The notes beneath the pieces are model-generated. The model was given only the letters and a program-made list of their open reading frames with translations, did no database searches and had not been told where the DNA came from. Shown here piece by piece: positions 1-8,900 of a stretch of DNA of 19,323 nt (the first letter of the stretch is position 1; every line of letters begins with the position of its first letter). A program made the position numbers and the translations under genes. The stretch spans positions 1-19,323 of the forward strand of contig CAJMNI010000044.1 in assembly GCA_905214735.1 (NCBI GenBank), written 5' to 3'. This DNA is from an uncultured bacterium. Lineage in GTDB: Bacteria; Bacteroidota; Bacteroidia; Bacteroidales; Muribaculaceae.

Positions 1-376
1 TGACGGGACTGATGTCCCTTGTACTCTTCAAACAACTTTTAGCTGCTTTGTCTTGGTAGCATTATGTCAATGTTCTCTTGCGTTTTATCTTCCGTTTCTG
101 CCCCTTTTTCAGTGGCGTCGTTCCCGAAACGCGATTGCAAAATTATAGCAAAATTCGCCGCTGTGCAAGTTTTTCAGCCCCAAAATCATGTTTTTTGGCA
201 TGTTTTCGCGCCAAACCATTGCAAATCAACAAAATCAATAAATGTTAAATTATCTTTCATTCTGTTAATTCAGCGAGCCCTCGTAATGCGATAAGGAGAC
301 CCGCAAAAAAGGCCCGTTAACTTTTACGGATTTCGGTTGTCTTTTATATAGGAATACTCACAAAAAAGAATACAAG
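1..376. other. Left intergenic region, no convincing gene
   Basis: No credible coding sequence is seen here. The longest plus-strand frame (64-294, 76 codons) has no family resemblance and crosses a promoter on the other strand. The stretch is AT-rich and holds a minus-strand promoter (138-169) pointing out of the window. At the edge is a small perfect hairpin, GGGAC-TGAT-GTCCC, at 5-18. A single near-match to the Bacteroidetes -7 box (TATCTTTC, 251-258) could serve the gene starting at 377, but no TTTG lies at the right distance upstream, so I do not call it. Confidence 0.6.
138..169 (-). promoter_or_regulatory. Bacteroidetes-type promoter, leftward, for a gene or RNA beyond the window
   Basis: Read on the minus strand this is CTTG (166-169), 20 nt, then TAATTTTG (138-145). 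It matches the TTTG / TAnnTTTG pattern of the primary sigma factor of Bacteroidetes with one mismatch in the upstream box. Transcription would begin near 131 and run left. No ATG opens a frame that reaches the window edge, so the transcript carries a leader of at least about 130 nt or is itself a non-coding RNA. Confidence 0.6.
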
Positions 377-817
377 ATGAAGAAAATTGCATTGGCGCTT
401 ATCGCGCTATTGATGGCGGTGCTTCCCGTAGCAGCCCGCGACAAAGTATATCGTGACTCCTCAGTTTTGCCGGCAGCAGCCCGCGCCACCCTTACAAAGG
501 CCTTCCCGAAGGCGAAGGTGAACCGTGTTAAGGTAGACAAGGGCGTTTTCGGCAAATGCGACTACGAGGTAGTGCTATCCAACGGAGCCGAAATCGAGTT
601 CAACAGCAAGGGGGAATGGAAAGAGGTTGACTGCGGTCATCAGGCGGTGCCTGACGTCTTTGTGATGAAACAGATCCGCCAATACATTTCCTCCAACTAT
701 AAAGGGGCGAAAATCGTGCAGATCGAGAAGAACGACAACAGCTACGACATCGAGCTGAGCAACGGCATCGACCTCGAGTTCGACCGCTCGGGCCGCTTCC
801 TCCGCATCGACGACTAA
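377..817 (+). CDS. Secreted PepSY-like protein with two tandem units
   Basis: This 146-residue protein has a clear Sec signal peptide (residues 1-20, ending AVLPVAA), so it should be periplasmic. The mature part is two copies of the same unit. Residues 30-86 contain AFPKAKVNRVKV, YEVVLSNGAEIEF and SKGEW; residues 91-146 contain YKGAKIVQIEK, YDIELSNGIDLEF and RSGRF. This Y-x-V/I-x-L-x-(D/N)G-x-x-I/L-x-F pattern followed by a glycine turn is typical of the Bacteroidetes PepSY-like family (PF11396, once called beta-lactamase-inhibitor-like). The family has no firm function; binding or inhibition of an envelope enzyme is only a suggestion from the fold. The gene stands alone: intergenic DNA precedes it and a strong hairpin follows 28 nt after the stop. 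The family call is fairly sure, the role is unknown. Confidence 0.85.
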   Translation: MKKIALALIALLMAVLPVAARDKVYRDSSVLPAAARATLTKAFPKAKVNRVKVDKGVFGKCDYEVVLSNGAEIEFNSKGEWKEVDCGHQAVPDVFVMKQIRQYISSNYKGAKIVQIEKNDNSYDIELSNGIDLEFDRSGRFLRIDD

Positions 818-845
818 AAAAACAATCACAAGCAAATTCAGATCA

Positions 846-877
846 GGGGCGATTCATATTCAATGGATCGCTCCTTT
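846..877 (+). terminator. Intrinsic terminator after the PepSY-like gene
   Basis: GGGGCGATTC (846-855) pairs with GGATCGCTCC (865-874) through two G-T wobbles. Two further A-T pairs close the loop, giving about 12 bp with a 5-nt loop. The stem is followed by TTTATATTAT. It lies 28 nt after the stop at 817 and separates this gene from the regulator downstream. Confidence 0.7.
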
Positions 878-894
878 ATATTATAGGCTATATT

Positions 895-924
895 ATAGCG
901 AGAATTTCGACACCGGGTCGCTAT
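895..924. repeat. Inverted repeat upstream of the TPR/AraC regulator
   Basis: ATAGCGA (895-901) and TCGCTAT (918-924) form a perfect 7-bp inverted repeat with a 16-nt spacer, 67 nt before the regulator start at 991. It could be an operator or a leader hairpin. No promoter of the TTTG/TAnnTTTG type is seen nearby, so its role is open. Confidence 0.4.
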
Positions 925-990
925 GGTGAAAATAAAGGCACAGGCAACTCACAACGAAATAAGGGCCACTTTTATTCGTTTAAACTATTG

Positions 991-2724
991 ATGAACCGAC
1001 ACATCAGGCACATACCGGCACTTCTCATAAGCGTGATACTAACAATGGCTCATGCAGTGTCGTCGCATGCGGCCGGGGAGCAACTTTCAGAAAAAGGGAA
1101 AGGTCTTCAGACGGAATGCAGGCTTGCTTTAGACGCTCGCCGATACGATCTTCAGAAACAGGCGGGCATCAAGCTGCGCCGTCTCGGAGAAATAGAGCAT
1201 AATGAGAAAGAGGAGACTCTGGGGATCTGCGCCATCCTCAACGCCATGATAATGATCCATGACTCCACCGACTACAAATCCGACATAAATCTCCTCACTG
1301 AAAGATACCGGCGCTATAAATCGGCCGGTGAGGCCGACATGGCCGCCGCCACCGCCTACATACTCGGCAAATACAACCATTTCATTCTGAACGCCTACTC
1401 CACGTCACTGCAATATTATCTTGCGGCTGTCGAAAATCACAGGACAGCCGGTGACGACATAGGCCGGATCGCCGACATCTCCGCCATTGCCGTGATCAAC
1501 CTCCATCTCGGAGACAACGCAGGCTGGGAATATGCCGTAACAGCTTACGACGAAGCAAAACGGATCGGCCACAATCCCTCGCGCTATATCACCGCCACGA
1601 ATCTCGGCAACTTCCTTTTAAACGACCGGAAATATACCGAAGCTTTGAAATATATCCGGGAGGCAGAAACCATTGCCGCAGACATGCACTACGACATGGA
1701 AAACACCTATCTCAACACATTCAGGGCCTCAATCTATGAAAATCTCGGGAAGAAATCGCTGGCCGAGCAGAACTATCGGGACGCTATCAAAAGCAGCAAT
1801 CAGCTGACCACAAACTACGACATATTATATGCAAAGATAAAATACGCCTCATTTCTGATGTCGGAGAAACGCTTCAGCGAGGCCGACCGACTTCTCGCAG
1901 AAGTCGAGGATTCCATGTCGAAACTCCATCTCCGCACCTTCCGTACCCAGGTCTACTCTCTTATCGCTGAGTGCAGGGAGGCTTTGGGCGATTTCCGGGG
2001 AGCTCTCGAATATCAAAAAAAGTCAATGGCCGAGCAAAAGGAGCTATTGTCGGAAGACCAGCAACGGGAGTTTGCTCTTCTCGACCTCCGATATAAGGTT
2101 TCGGAAGAAAAGCGGAAAAACGCCATACAAAGCCTCGACCTCCTGAAACGCAAACAATATGACGCGATAATTGCTGCAATCATCTTTCTATTGCTCGCAG
2201 GCTGCATCGTCTCCATTATATATTATAAGAAACGCATGGCCTCATTGCGGGCTATTGTGAGCAGCCATCTGGAAAACGCCGAATCAGGGCGCCGCATGAA
2301 AGAGCATTACGAGAAACTCCTCGCCGAGCGCAACAATGAAAAAAGCAGCGGTCTTACCGACGACAAGGCATCCGACCTGTTCAGTCGCCTCGAAAAGCTG
2401 ATGATCGACGAACATATATACCGACAATGCGATCTCTCGCTTGAAAAGACGGCAAAACTGCTTGGAACCAACCGCACATATCTTTCTCAGGTGATCAACG
2501 AATATGGCGATTCATTCACATCCTACGTCAACCAGTTCCGCATCAAGGAGGCGATTGAAATTCTCTCAGATCCCGATTCAACCGACTCTCTCAAAGCCAT
2601 CGGCCTATCAGTAGGATTCGCTTCCCCGTCTAATTTCTACACTCTGTTCCGGAAGAAAGTGGGTATGGCGCCGTCGGTGTTCCGTGAAAACGCACGAAAC
2701 ATTTCATCTAAAAAATCCAGATAA
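991..2724 (+). CDS. Membrane-anchored TPR transcription regulator with C-terminal AraC-type HTH
   Basis: This 577-residue protein begins with a signal or anchor segment (residues about 8-28). A long helical TPR-like region follows to about residue 385, with helix pairs such as YTEALKYIREAETIAADM and SEADRLLAEVEDSM. One strong membrane segment lies at about 392-411 (AIIAAIIFLLLAGCIVSII), then a charged coiled coil. The C-terminus (about 480-570) is an AraC/XylS DNA-binding domain: LSLEKTAKLLGTNRTYLSQVINE is the first helix-turn-helix and IGLSVGFASPSNFYTLFRKKVGMAPSVFR is the second plus the family signature. Bacteroidetes use this layout to sense a signal with periplasmic TPRs and act on DNA from the membrane. 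ATG at 991 is preferred over the TTG just before it. The gene ends 222 nt before the secreted-protein genes in the same direction, its likeliest targets (inference). Confidence 0.88.
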   Translation: MNRHIRHIPALLISVILTMAHAVSSHAAGEQLSEKGKGLQTECRLALDARRYDLQKQAGIKLRRLGEIEHNEKEETLGICAILNAMIMIHDSTDYKSDINLLTERYRRYKSAGEADMAAATAYILGKYNHFILNAYSTSLQYYLAAVENHRTAGDDIGRIADISAIAVINLHLGDNAGWEYAVTAYDEAKRIGHNPSRYITATNLGNFLLNDRKYTEALKYIREAETIAADMHYDMENTYLNTFRASIYENLGKKSLAEQNYRDAIKSSNQLTTNYDILYAKIKYASFLMSEKRFSEADRLLAEVEDSMSKLHLRTFRTQVYSLIAECREALGDFRGALEYQKKSMAEQKELLSEDQQREFALLDLRYKVSEEKRKNAIQSLDLLKRKQYDAIIAAIIFLLLAGCIVSIIYYKKRMASLRAIVSSHLENAESGRRMKEHYEKLLAERNNEKSSGLTDDKASDLFSRLEKLMIDEHIYRQCDLSLEKTAKLLGTNRTYLSQVINEYGDSFTSYVNQFRIKEAIEILSDPDSTDSLKAIGLSVGFASPSNFYTLFRKKVGMAPSVFRENARNISSKKSR

Positions 2725-2742
2725 TTTTCCAAGCCGACAAGC

Positions 2743-2833
2743 GTCAAAATCAACCAATTTATTATTCTGAATCGTCAAATCGACATGTTAAATTTACAAT
2801 TTACGATTTAGACGGCCAAATATTTGTCAAAAG
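2743..2833. repeat. Three GTCAAA direct repeats upstream of the secreted-protein promoter
   Basis: GTCAAAAT (2743), GTCAAATC (2774) and GTCAAAAG (2826) recur in the same orientation between the regulator stop and the promoter of the secreted-protein pair. The third overlaps the promoter's upstream box. They are candidate binding sites for the AraC-type regulator, but six shared bases in AT-rich DNA can arise by chance. Confidence 0.25.
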
Positions 2834-2854
2834 TTATCCATAACAATAAATTTG
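2823..2854 (+). promoter_or_regulatory. Consensus Bacteroidetes promoter for the secreted-protein pair
   Basis: TTTG (2823-2826), 20 nt, then TAAATTTG (2847-2854): both boxes match the Bacteroidetes primary-sigma consensus exactly, at the usual spacing. Transcription should start near 2861, giving a leader of about 86 nt before the ATG at 2947. A match this good suggests substantial expression without an activator, so the regulator upstream might repress or modulate. Confidence 0.8.
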
Positions 2855-2946
2855 TGGCAAATCATAATAACAATAGATAAAACGGCAATCATTCAGTCTT
2901 CAGTCGCCTTTATGATGCAACTTATCTATCCTAACAATCCCTGCTT

Positions 2947-5900
2947 ATGAAAAAGATTCTTACCATCTTGTGTATCGGCTCAATTATTTCGGGTCAGCAC
3001 TTCGCAGCCACGGCTGCCGAGCCCGCAAATCCGCCGGCTTCCTGGGATTTCCAGACCGCTCCCGACGACATCACCATCGTGAACAATGAAGATGGCACGC
3101 CCACCTTTGAGTATGTCAGCTGGAAGAGATGCATGGGTTATGACGCTTCATACGGAGACTCCGCGGTTTCCGACATGATCGTTCTGCCACCGATTGCTCT
3201 TGCAGCAGGCAAAAACTACGAGCTCACCTATTCTGCGAATGCCTCATGGTATCGATTCGACTGGGATCCGACCCTGAAATGGGAGATCGCCCGCACCGAC
3301 GACGCCAATGCCGCACGCACAGACTTAGGGGAGGCCGTGACTTTCACAAGCAGTTACGACGCCGAATCGCATTCGCTGAATTTTTCAGTGTCGGAAGATG
3401 GCATCTACACGATCGACGCCCTTTTCACAGCCGGAGAGGCTCAGGGATCCGGCTCATTCTATATCTACTCCATCAACATAGGCGCCGGGGTTTCGGCCAA
3501 TGCGCCGGCTGAACCTGTGCTGACAGTCACACCCTCTATTTCCCAAGGAGCCCTGCAGATGAACATTTCCCTCATCGCTCCGGCCAAAACAATCGGAGGA
3601 GCGGATCTCAGCGGGAAACTCAACTACAAAATATCGAACGCCGACGGCCGATATGACGTCACCGGAGAGATTATGCCCGGTGAAAGCATAGACCTGACCG
3701 ACAACGCTTGCAATCCCTCCGGCGAGACATATACCGCATTTGTCTTCACTTCAGAGGAGACCGGCAAATCAGTGTCGGCCACATGCACGCCGGAATATGA
3801 CCGTCCGTCAGCGCCTCAAAACGTGAAGATCTCACAAGAAGGGAAAAGCACAGTAACTGTCGAATGGGATCCCGTCACCACCGGAGCCACCGGAGGATTG
3901 TTCAATCCCGCCACTGTGGTTTACAGCGTGATGCGCAGCGACCGCACATACGTAGCCACTAAAATCAGCGAAACATCAATAACCGACACTCCCGAACTCC
4001 CCGAACAGGGGCAGGCCGCGTTCTCCTATACAGTCTATGCATATCCCGACAGCCAGTCTTACTATTCAGCTTCAACCGAAACAGAAGAAATAATTTTAGG
4101 CGATGCATATCGCGGCGGACTGGCCGAATCGTTCGACAACGGCGACAGCACGACTTCCATCTGGTCGTTCGGCCCCGCCGGCGCATCCAACAGCGCATGG
4201 TCGCCGTCGACATCAAGCTATTCCAATCCTTCATGTCACGACGACAGCGACTCGACAGGCGGCTTTCTGCTCTTCAATCCATCATATACCGACGGAATTG
4301 AATACCTTTCGCCGGTGATCGACATGTCGGGGAGCACGAATCCTCACCTCTCTCTCGACGTCTACCGCTATTCAGCAGCTCCCGACGCCACGCTCGTCAC
4401 TCTCTGGGCGGAAGCCGACGGCACCCGCACTCCCGTTGAAAACGGCGAAATAAATTTTCATGCCGATGCCGACGGATGGACATCACTCGACTTCCTTCTC
4501 CCCGATGCTGTCAAAACGGGGACTTTCAGAATTCTATTTGCCGGAAATAAAGTTGACGGTGTCGCCTATAAAGCAATTGTTGACAACATCGTGATCCGCG
4601 ACATTAAGGCCACCGACGCTGCCCTTGAATCAGTGAGCATCGCCAAAGAATCAATGCCGGGCCAGACAATCGATGTAACGGCAAAGGTTTGCAATCAGGG
4701 AGCTCTGCCGCTCGACAATGTCTGCGTGGCCGTCGAAATGGATTCCGAGGAAGCGGCTCGTTCGGAATATTTCAGCCTCCAACCCGGGGAAAAGAAAGAG
4801 CTGACATTGAGCGTTTACATCACGCCGTTTATGGCGGAGGCCGAGCATGGAATGACTGTAAAGGTCAACGCCGAGGGAGACCTTGACGAAACCAACAATT
4901 CCATATCTGAAAACATCAGCGTCGGCTCTCATTCGCTGAATTGCGGGAGCATCGTATCCGCCGAGCATACCAAGGATGGCGCCGTCATCAGATGGGCAGC
5001 GCCCGAGACAGACGACCAACCGGCGGCAGTTCCGGTTTCGGAGAGTTTCGAAAGCTGGACAGTCGGCGACACCTCGGCCCGCGACGGATGGATATTCGTA
5101 GACGCCGACGGCAAAGCGAAATATGGGCTCGCAGGCGTTAACGAAGATAAAGAATATGCCTTCTTCGTGGCCGACAAATTCTCATCTTCCGCAGTCGCCA
5201 CTCTCACGGCCGCCGACGGAGAGAAAGCTCTCGTCACTTCGAGGGCAGCCGACTATTCCTCTACAGATGTCTGGCTCATTTCTCCTGAAATAGGAGCAGG
5301 TTCCGAAGTATCGTTCCAGGCCACCGGCCTCGGATTCCGCGGCGCGGCAGCCACTTCGTTTGAATTCGGCTATCTCCCCGCCGGATCGGAAAACAGTGCC
5401 GATTTCGTTAAAATTTCCGACATGGAAACTTCAGGATATTCCTGGGAGACATTCACAGAAACCATGCCTGCCGAAGCAAGCCGTTTTGCAATCCATGTGG
5501 CCGACGTGTCGGATTATGGTGCGGCTTTCGACGACTTCAACTTTGTCAAACTCACAGTGCCCCCGACTCTGAAAAACTTCCGGATATGGAGAGACCGCAA
5601 ACCGGTTGCCACGCTCAATGCCGAAGAATCGGAATGGACCGACGCGACCGTCGATCCAAAAACAGACCACCGCTACCACCTCTCCTGCATCTATGATCCC
5701 GACAAAGAGGTTGTCGAACCCGAGGGAATGCTCCTCGCCGCATACGATCCGACCCTTGGAGTAGACAACATGGAATCGGAAGAGGGATGGAGGATTGACA
5801 ACAATATCATTACCGCCCGCGTCAACTTAGAGATATACGACCTGAGCGGTGTCAGAATAGCCACTGCCAAAGCATCCGAAAGCATTCTGCTTCTTCCGGG

Positions 5901-5952
5901 TTCTTATATAATAAAGGCAGCGGAGAAACACACAAAATTAATAGTGAAATAA
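2947..5952 (+). CDS. Large secreted multidomain protein (cleaved-adhesin/FN3/CARDB) with T9SS-like C-terminus
   Basis: This 1001-residue protein has a signal peptide at 1-23 (ending QHFAATAAE). The segments seen, with rough limits, are: an N-terminal beta-sandwich (30-190, with MIVLPPIALAAGKNYELTYS); a beta domain (193-285); fibronectin type III (286-380, APQNVKI...VTVEWDP); a jelly-roll starting SESFDN-like (388-552); a CARDB-like domain (556-660, VTAKVCNQG...DETNNSISENI); a second cleaved-adhesin/choice-of-anchor-J domain (697-872, SESFESW, DVWLISPEI, DDFNFVKL); and a C-terminal domain (about 942-1001) with LEIYDLSGVRIATA, LLPGSYII and the final KLIVK. That end resembles type A sorting domains of the type IX secretion system. 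The protein is probably exported to the surface or medium for adhesion or ligand binding. No catalytic motif was recognised. It is a paralogue of the next gene, 10 nt away. Confidence 0.83.
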   Translation: MKKILTILCIGSIISGQHFAATAAEPANPPASWDFQTAPDDITIVNNEDGTPTFEYVSWKRCMGYDASYGDSAVSDMIVLPPIALAAGKNYELTYSANASWYRFDWDPTLKWEIARTDDANAARTDLGEAVTFTSSYDAESHSLNFSVSEDGIYTIDALFTAGEAQGSGSFYIYSINIGAGVSANAPAEPVLTVTPSISQGALQMNISLIAPAKTIGGADLSGKLNYKISNADGRYDVTGEIMPGESIDLTDNACNPSGETYTAFVFTSEETGKSVSATCTPEYDRPSAPQNVKISQEGKSTVTVEWDPVTTGATGGLFNPATVVYSVMRSDRTYVATKISETSITDTPELPEQGQAAFSYTVYAYPDSQSYYSASTETEEIILGDAYRGGLAESFDNGDSTTSIWSFGPAGASNSAWSPSTSSYSNPSCHDDSDSTGGFLLFNPSYTDGIEYLSPVIDMSGSTNPHLSLDVYRYSAAPDATLVTLWAEADGTRTPVENGEINFHADADGWTSLDFLLPDAVKTGTFRILFAGNKVDGVAYKAIVDNIVIRDIKATDAALESVSIAKESMPGQTIDVTAKVCNQGALPLDNVCVAVEMDSEEAARSEYFSLQPGEKKELTLSVYITPFMAEAEHGMTVKVNAEGDLDETNNSISENISVGSHSLNCGSIVSAEHTKDGAVIRWAAPETDDQPAAVPVSESFESWTVGDTSARDGWIFVDADGKAKYGLAGVNEDKEYAFFVADKFSSSAVATLTAADGEKALVTSRAADYSSTDVWLISPEIGAGSEVSFQATGLGFRGAAATSFEFGYLPAGSENSADFVKISDMETSGYSWETFTETMPAEASRFAIHVADVSDYGAAFDDFNFVKLTVPPTLKNFRIWRDRKPVATLNAEESEWTDATVDPKTDHRYHLSCIYDPDKEVVEPEGMLLAAYDPTLGVDNMESEEGWRIDNNIITARVNLEIYDLSGVRIATAKASESILLLPGSYIIKAAEKHTKLIVK

Positions 5953-5962
5953 AGAATAGAAG

Positions 5963-8900
5963 ATGAAACATTTCAAGCCGATCATGTCGCTGCTTTTTGC
6001 GATGCAGCTGGCGGCGACATCTTTTGCAGCTCCGGCGCTTGATCCGGAAGGGATGGCAATTCTGCCATACTCCGAGGATTTCTCCGACGAGCAATCTGTG
6101 GAATATCTCGACATCGTCGATGCCAACAACGACGGGCGCACCTGGTATTACTCCGATATAGTTTTCGACATCCGCAACCGTGCCAGCGAGGAGGTCGACG
6201 CCGACGACTGGCTTATGCTTCCGCCCATGTGGATGGAGCGCAGCAAATCCTACAGGCTTACGTTCAAGGCCCGCGCCGTATATTCGATGTATACCGAGCG
6301 GCTTGAGGTATGTCTCGGAGCCGGGAAAGAGGCCGATCCGGATGCGATGAAAACCGTGCTTATTCCGGCCCGCGACGTGATTGACTCTGAAAATCTCGGG
6401 GTCACCGTCACAGTGCCCGAAGACGGCATTTACCGTATAGGATTTCACGCCATTTCTGCCAAAGGGGCTTTCAGGCTCGCGGTCGACGACATTCTCGTCG
6501 ATTCTCCGATGTCGGCCTACCGTCCCGGTTCGGCAGCCAATTGCAAAGCCGAAATCATCACGGCCGGAGAGCTGACCGCAAGAGTCAGCTTCACCGCCCC
6601 CGACAAGACTGTGAACGGCGACCAACTCTCCGAAATCGACAAGATCGTCATATATGTCAACGGCGAAGCTGCGCATGAAATCAACCCTGCAGTTCCCGGA
6701 GAGGATTACAGTGCGGATATTCCGACGCAACAGGGTGTCAACAGCATCGAGGTCGTGGCCGTCAACTCCGAAGGGGCCGGAGAGCCGGCTTCCTGCTCTC
6801 TCTTTACCGGTGACGACGTGCCCCTTCCTCCCACCAACGTAAAGATGGAAGTACGCGACGGCAAGGCATATCTCACATGGGAAGCTCCCCTGCAGGGCGA
6901 GAACGGAGGCTTTATCGATCCTTCCACACTGACCTATGAGATTCAGAGGCGCTCCGACTTCCAGTTTGTCGAAGAAGCCTTCTCCGGCACAGAATATGTC
7001 GACGTTTTGCCCGACAACATAAACTTGCGTCCGCGCCAGCTCTTCTATTGCGTGCGGGCAATCAGCAAAGGAGGAAAATCTCTCTATTCAGGCGATTCCA
7101 ACAGATATATCACCGGAGACGCTCTGCAGATACCTTTCTCTGAATCCTTCGCGAGACAAAATTACGACGACGGCCACTACTGGCACTCGATCAACGAAGG
7201 CGAACGCTGGAACCTTGACGGGAGTCTCGTCTACGACAACGACGAAGGCGCGGCCAAATTCGCGCCTGCCAATATGGGAGAGAACTCCCTCTTCTATACG
7301 TCGCGGATTGATCTGAGAGGCACGCAAAACCCTCTTCTCACCTTCTATTACTGGCATGTGAAAAATTCCGACATGATCCTTGAGGTGCAGGTTTCCAGAG
7401 AAAACGGGGAATTCGAGACCGTCCGTACATTTGATTTTGCCGACGACAGCGATCCCGCAGGATGGAAGAAAGGAGCCGTTCTGCTCTCTGATTTCACCGA
7501 CGCCGAATATGTGCTGATGGGGTGGAAAGCCACCGCCGGCATGATACAGACCGTCACCGCTCTCGACGCAATCGACCTGCTCGACGTAGCCTCGGCCGAT
7601 CTGTCGGTTACCCTTTCTGCGCCGGCAAAGGCTGCGGAAAACCAGCCGATAATGATGGTGGCCAAGGTGCGCAACGAAGGTGCTGCCGACGCCACTGACT
7701 TCACAGTGCGGCTTACGCATGAGAACCTCGGGACCGTAGATGAGATCCACTGCGAGTCTGTTCCAATCGGCATGGAGAAGGAGTTCGAATTCAATCTTCC
7801 CTTCCATGTCTCGCCGGGTCTTTCCAATGGCGCATACATTGTCTCCACAATCTGGGACGCCGACATTAACTTTACCAACGACACCGACCGCAAAGTCGTG
7901 GAACTTCGAGCCGGTCGACTCCCCAAGCCTACCGGGTTAAGCGCAAAGAAAGAGGACAGCGATGTTGTGCTCGAATGGAACGCTCCGGATCTTGAAGGGC
8001 GCATCACCGACGACGCGGAAGATTACGATGCATTCCTGATCTCGGATTTCGGCGACTGGATCACGATCGACCGCGACAGGCAGATCACCTATAAGATAAT
8101 CGAACCGGTGATCGATGAGGAAACCGGGCAAATCGGACAGGTAACGCTTGAATATCCCAATGCCGGAGAGGAGATGGCGTTTATGGTGTTCAATCCTTTC
8201 CTCGCAAACTCCTCATTGGCCGAAGGAATGTGTCATAGCGGGCGGCAAATGTTTGCCTCATTCGCTGCGGTAAAGAATCAGAACAACGACTGGCTCATCT
8301 CTCCCGAACTTTCCGGAGAAGCCCAGACCGTGACATTCTTTGCCCGCTCTGGAGGTGACGAAGCCTGGGGCGAGGAAGAGCTGGAGGTCTATTGTTCCGA
8401 CCATCTTCAGGCCCCGGAGTCATTCACCTGCATTCTCAATGCGACAAAGATTACTAATGGAGAATGGACCGAAATAAGCGTGGATCTGCCGGAAGGCACA
8501 CGTCACTTCGCAATCAGATGCGTTTCCAAGATTGTCATGACCCTCTTCATCGACGACATATCTTATACGCCCACTCCATGCAAAGCGAATCTCACCGGCT
8601 ATGAAATCTACCGCGACGACACGCTGATCGACACTACCGGCGCAGAGACGCTGACATACGCTGACCGCGACCTGCAGAAAGACGTGACCTATTCCGTTCG
8701 GGCGGTTTACGATGAAGGGGTGTCGCTGCCCTCCAAACCGGTGACAGTAGAAAAAGAATCGGCAGTTGACGCTATTGAAGATGAGGGAATTGTAATCAAT
8801 GTGACGCAAAACCATATATCAGTCACACTTGACAGCAATTCAGACATCAGGCTCTATACGGTCGACGGCCGGACAGCAGCGCAGCTCACAGATGCAAACC

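Noticed and set aside
1..31. A minus-strand gene starting with TTG at 29-31 and running off the left edge
   Set aside because: Only about ten codons are visible and the start codon is rare. The frame could be real but cannot be supported, so the stretch is described as a leader.
64..294. A 76-codon plus-strand frame
   Set aside because: It runs through a promoter on the other strand, is AT-rich and low in complexity, and shows no family resemblance.
988..993. TTG at 988 as start of the TPR/AraC regulator
   Set aside because: An ATG follows directly at 991 and is the more likely start; the protein changes by one residue only.
5852..6730. A 292-codon minus-strand open frame
   Set aside because: It spans the junction of the two secreted-protein genes on the opposite strand and has no recognisable domain or promoter.
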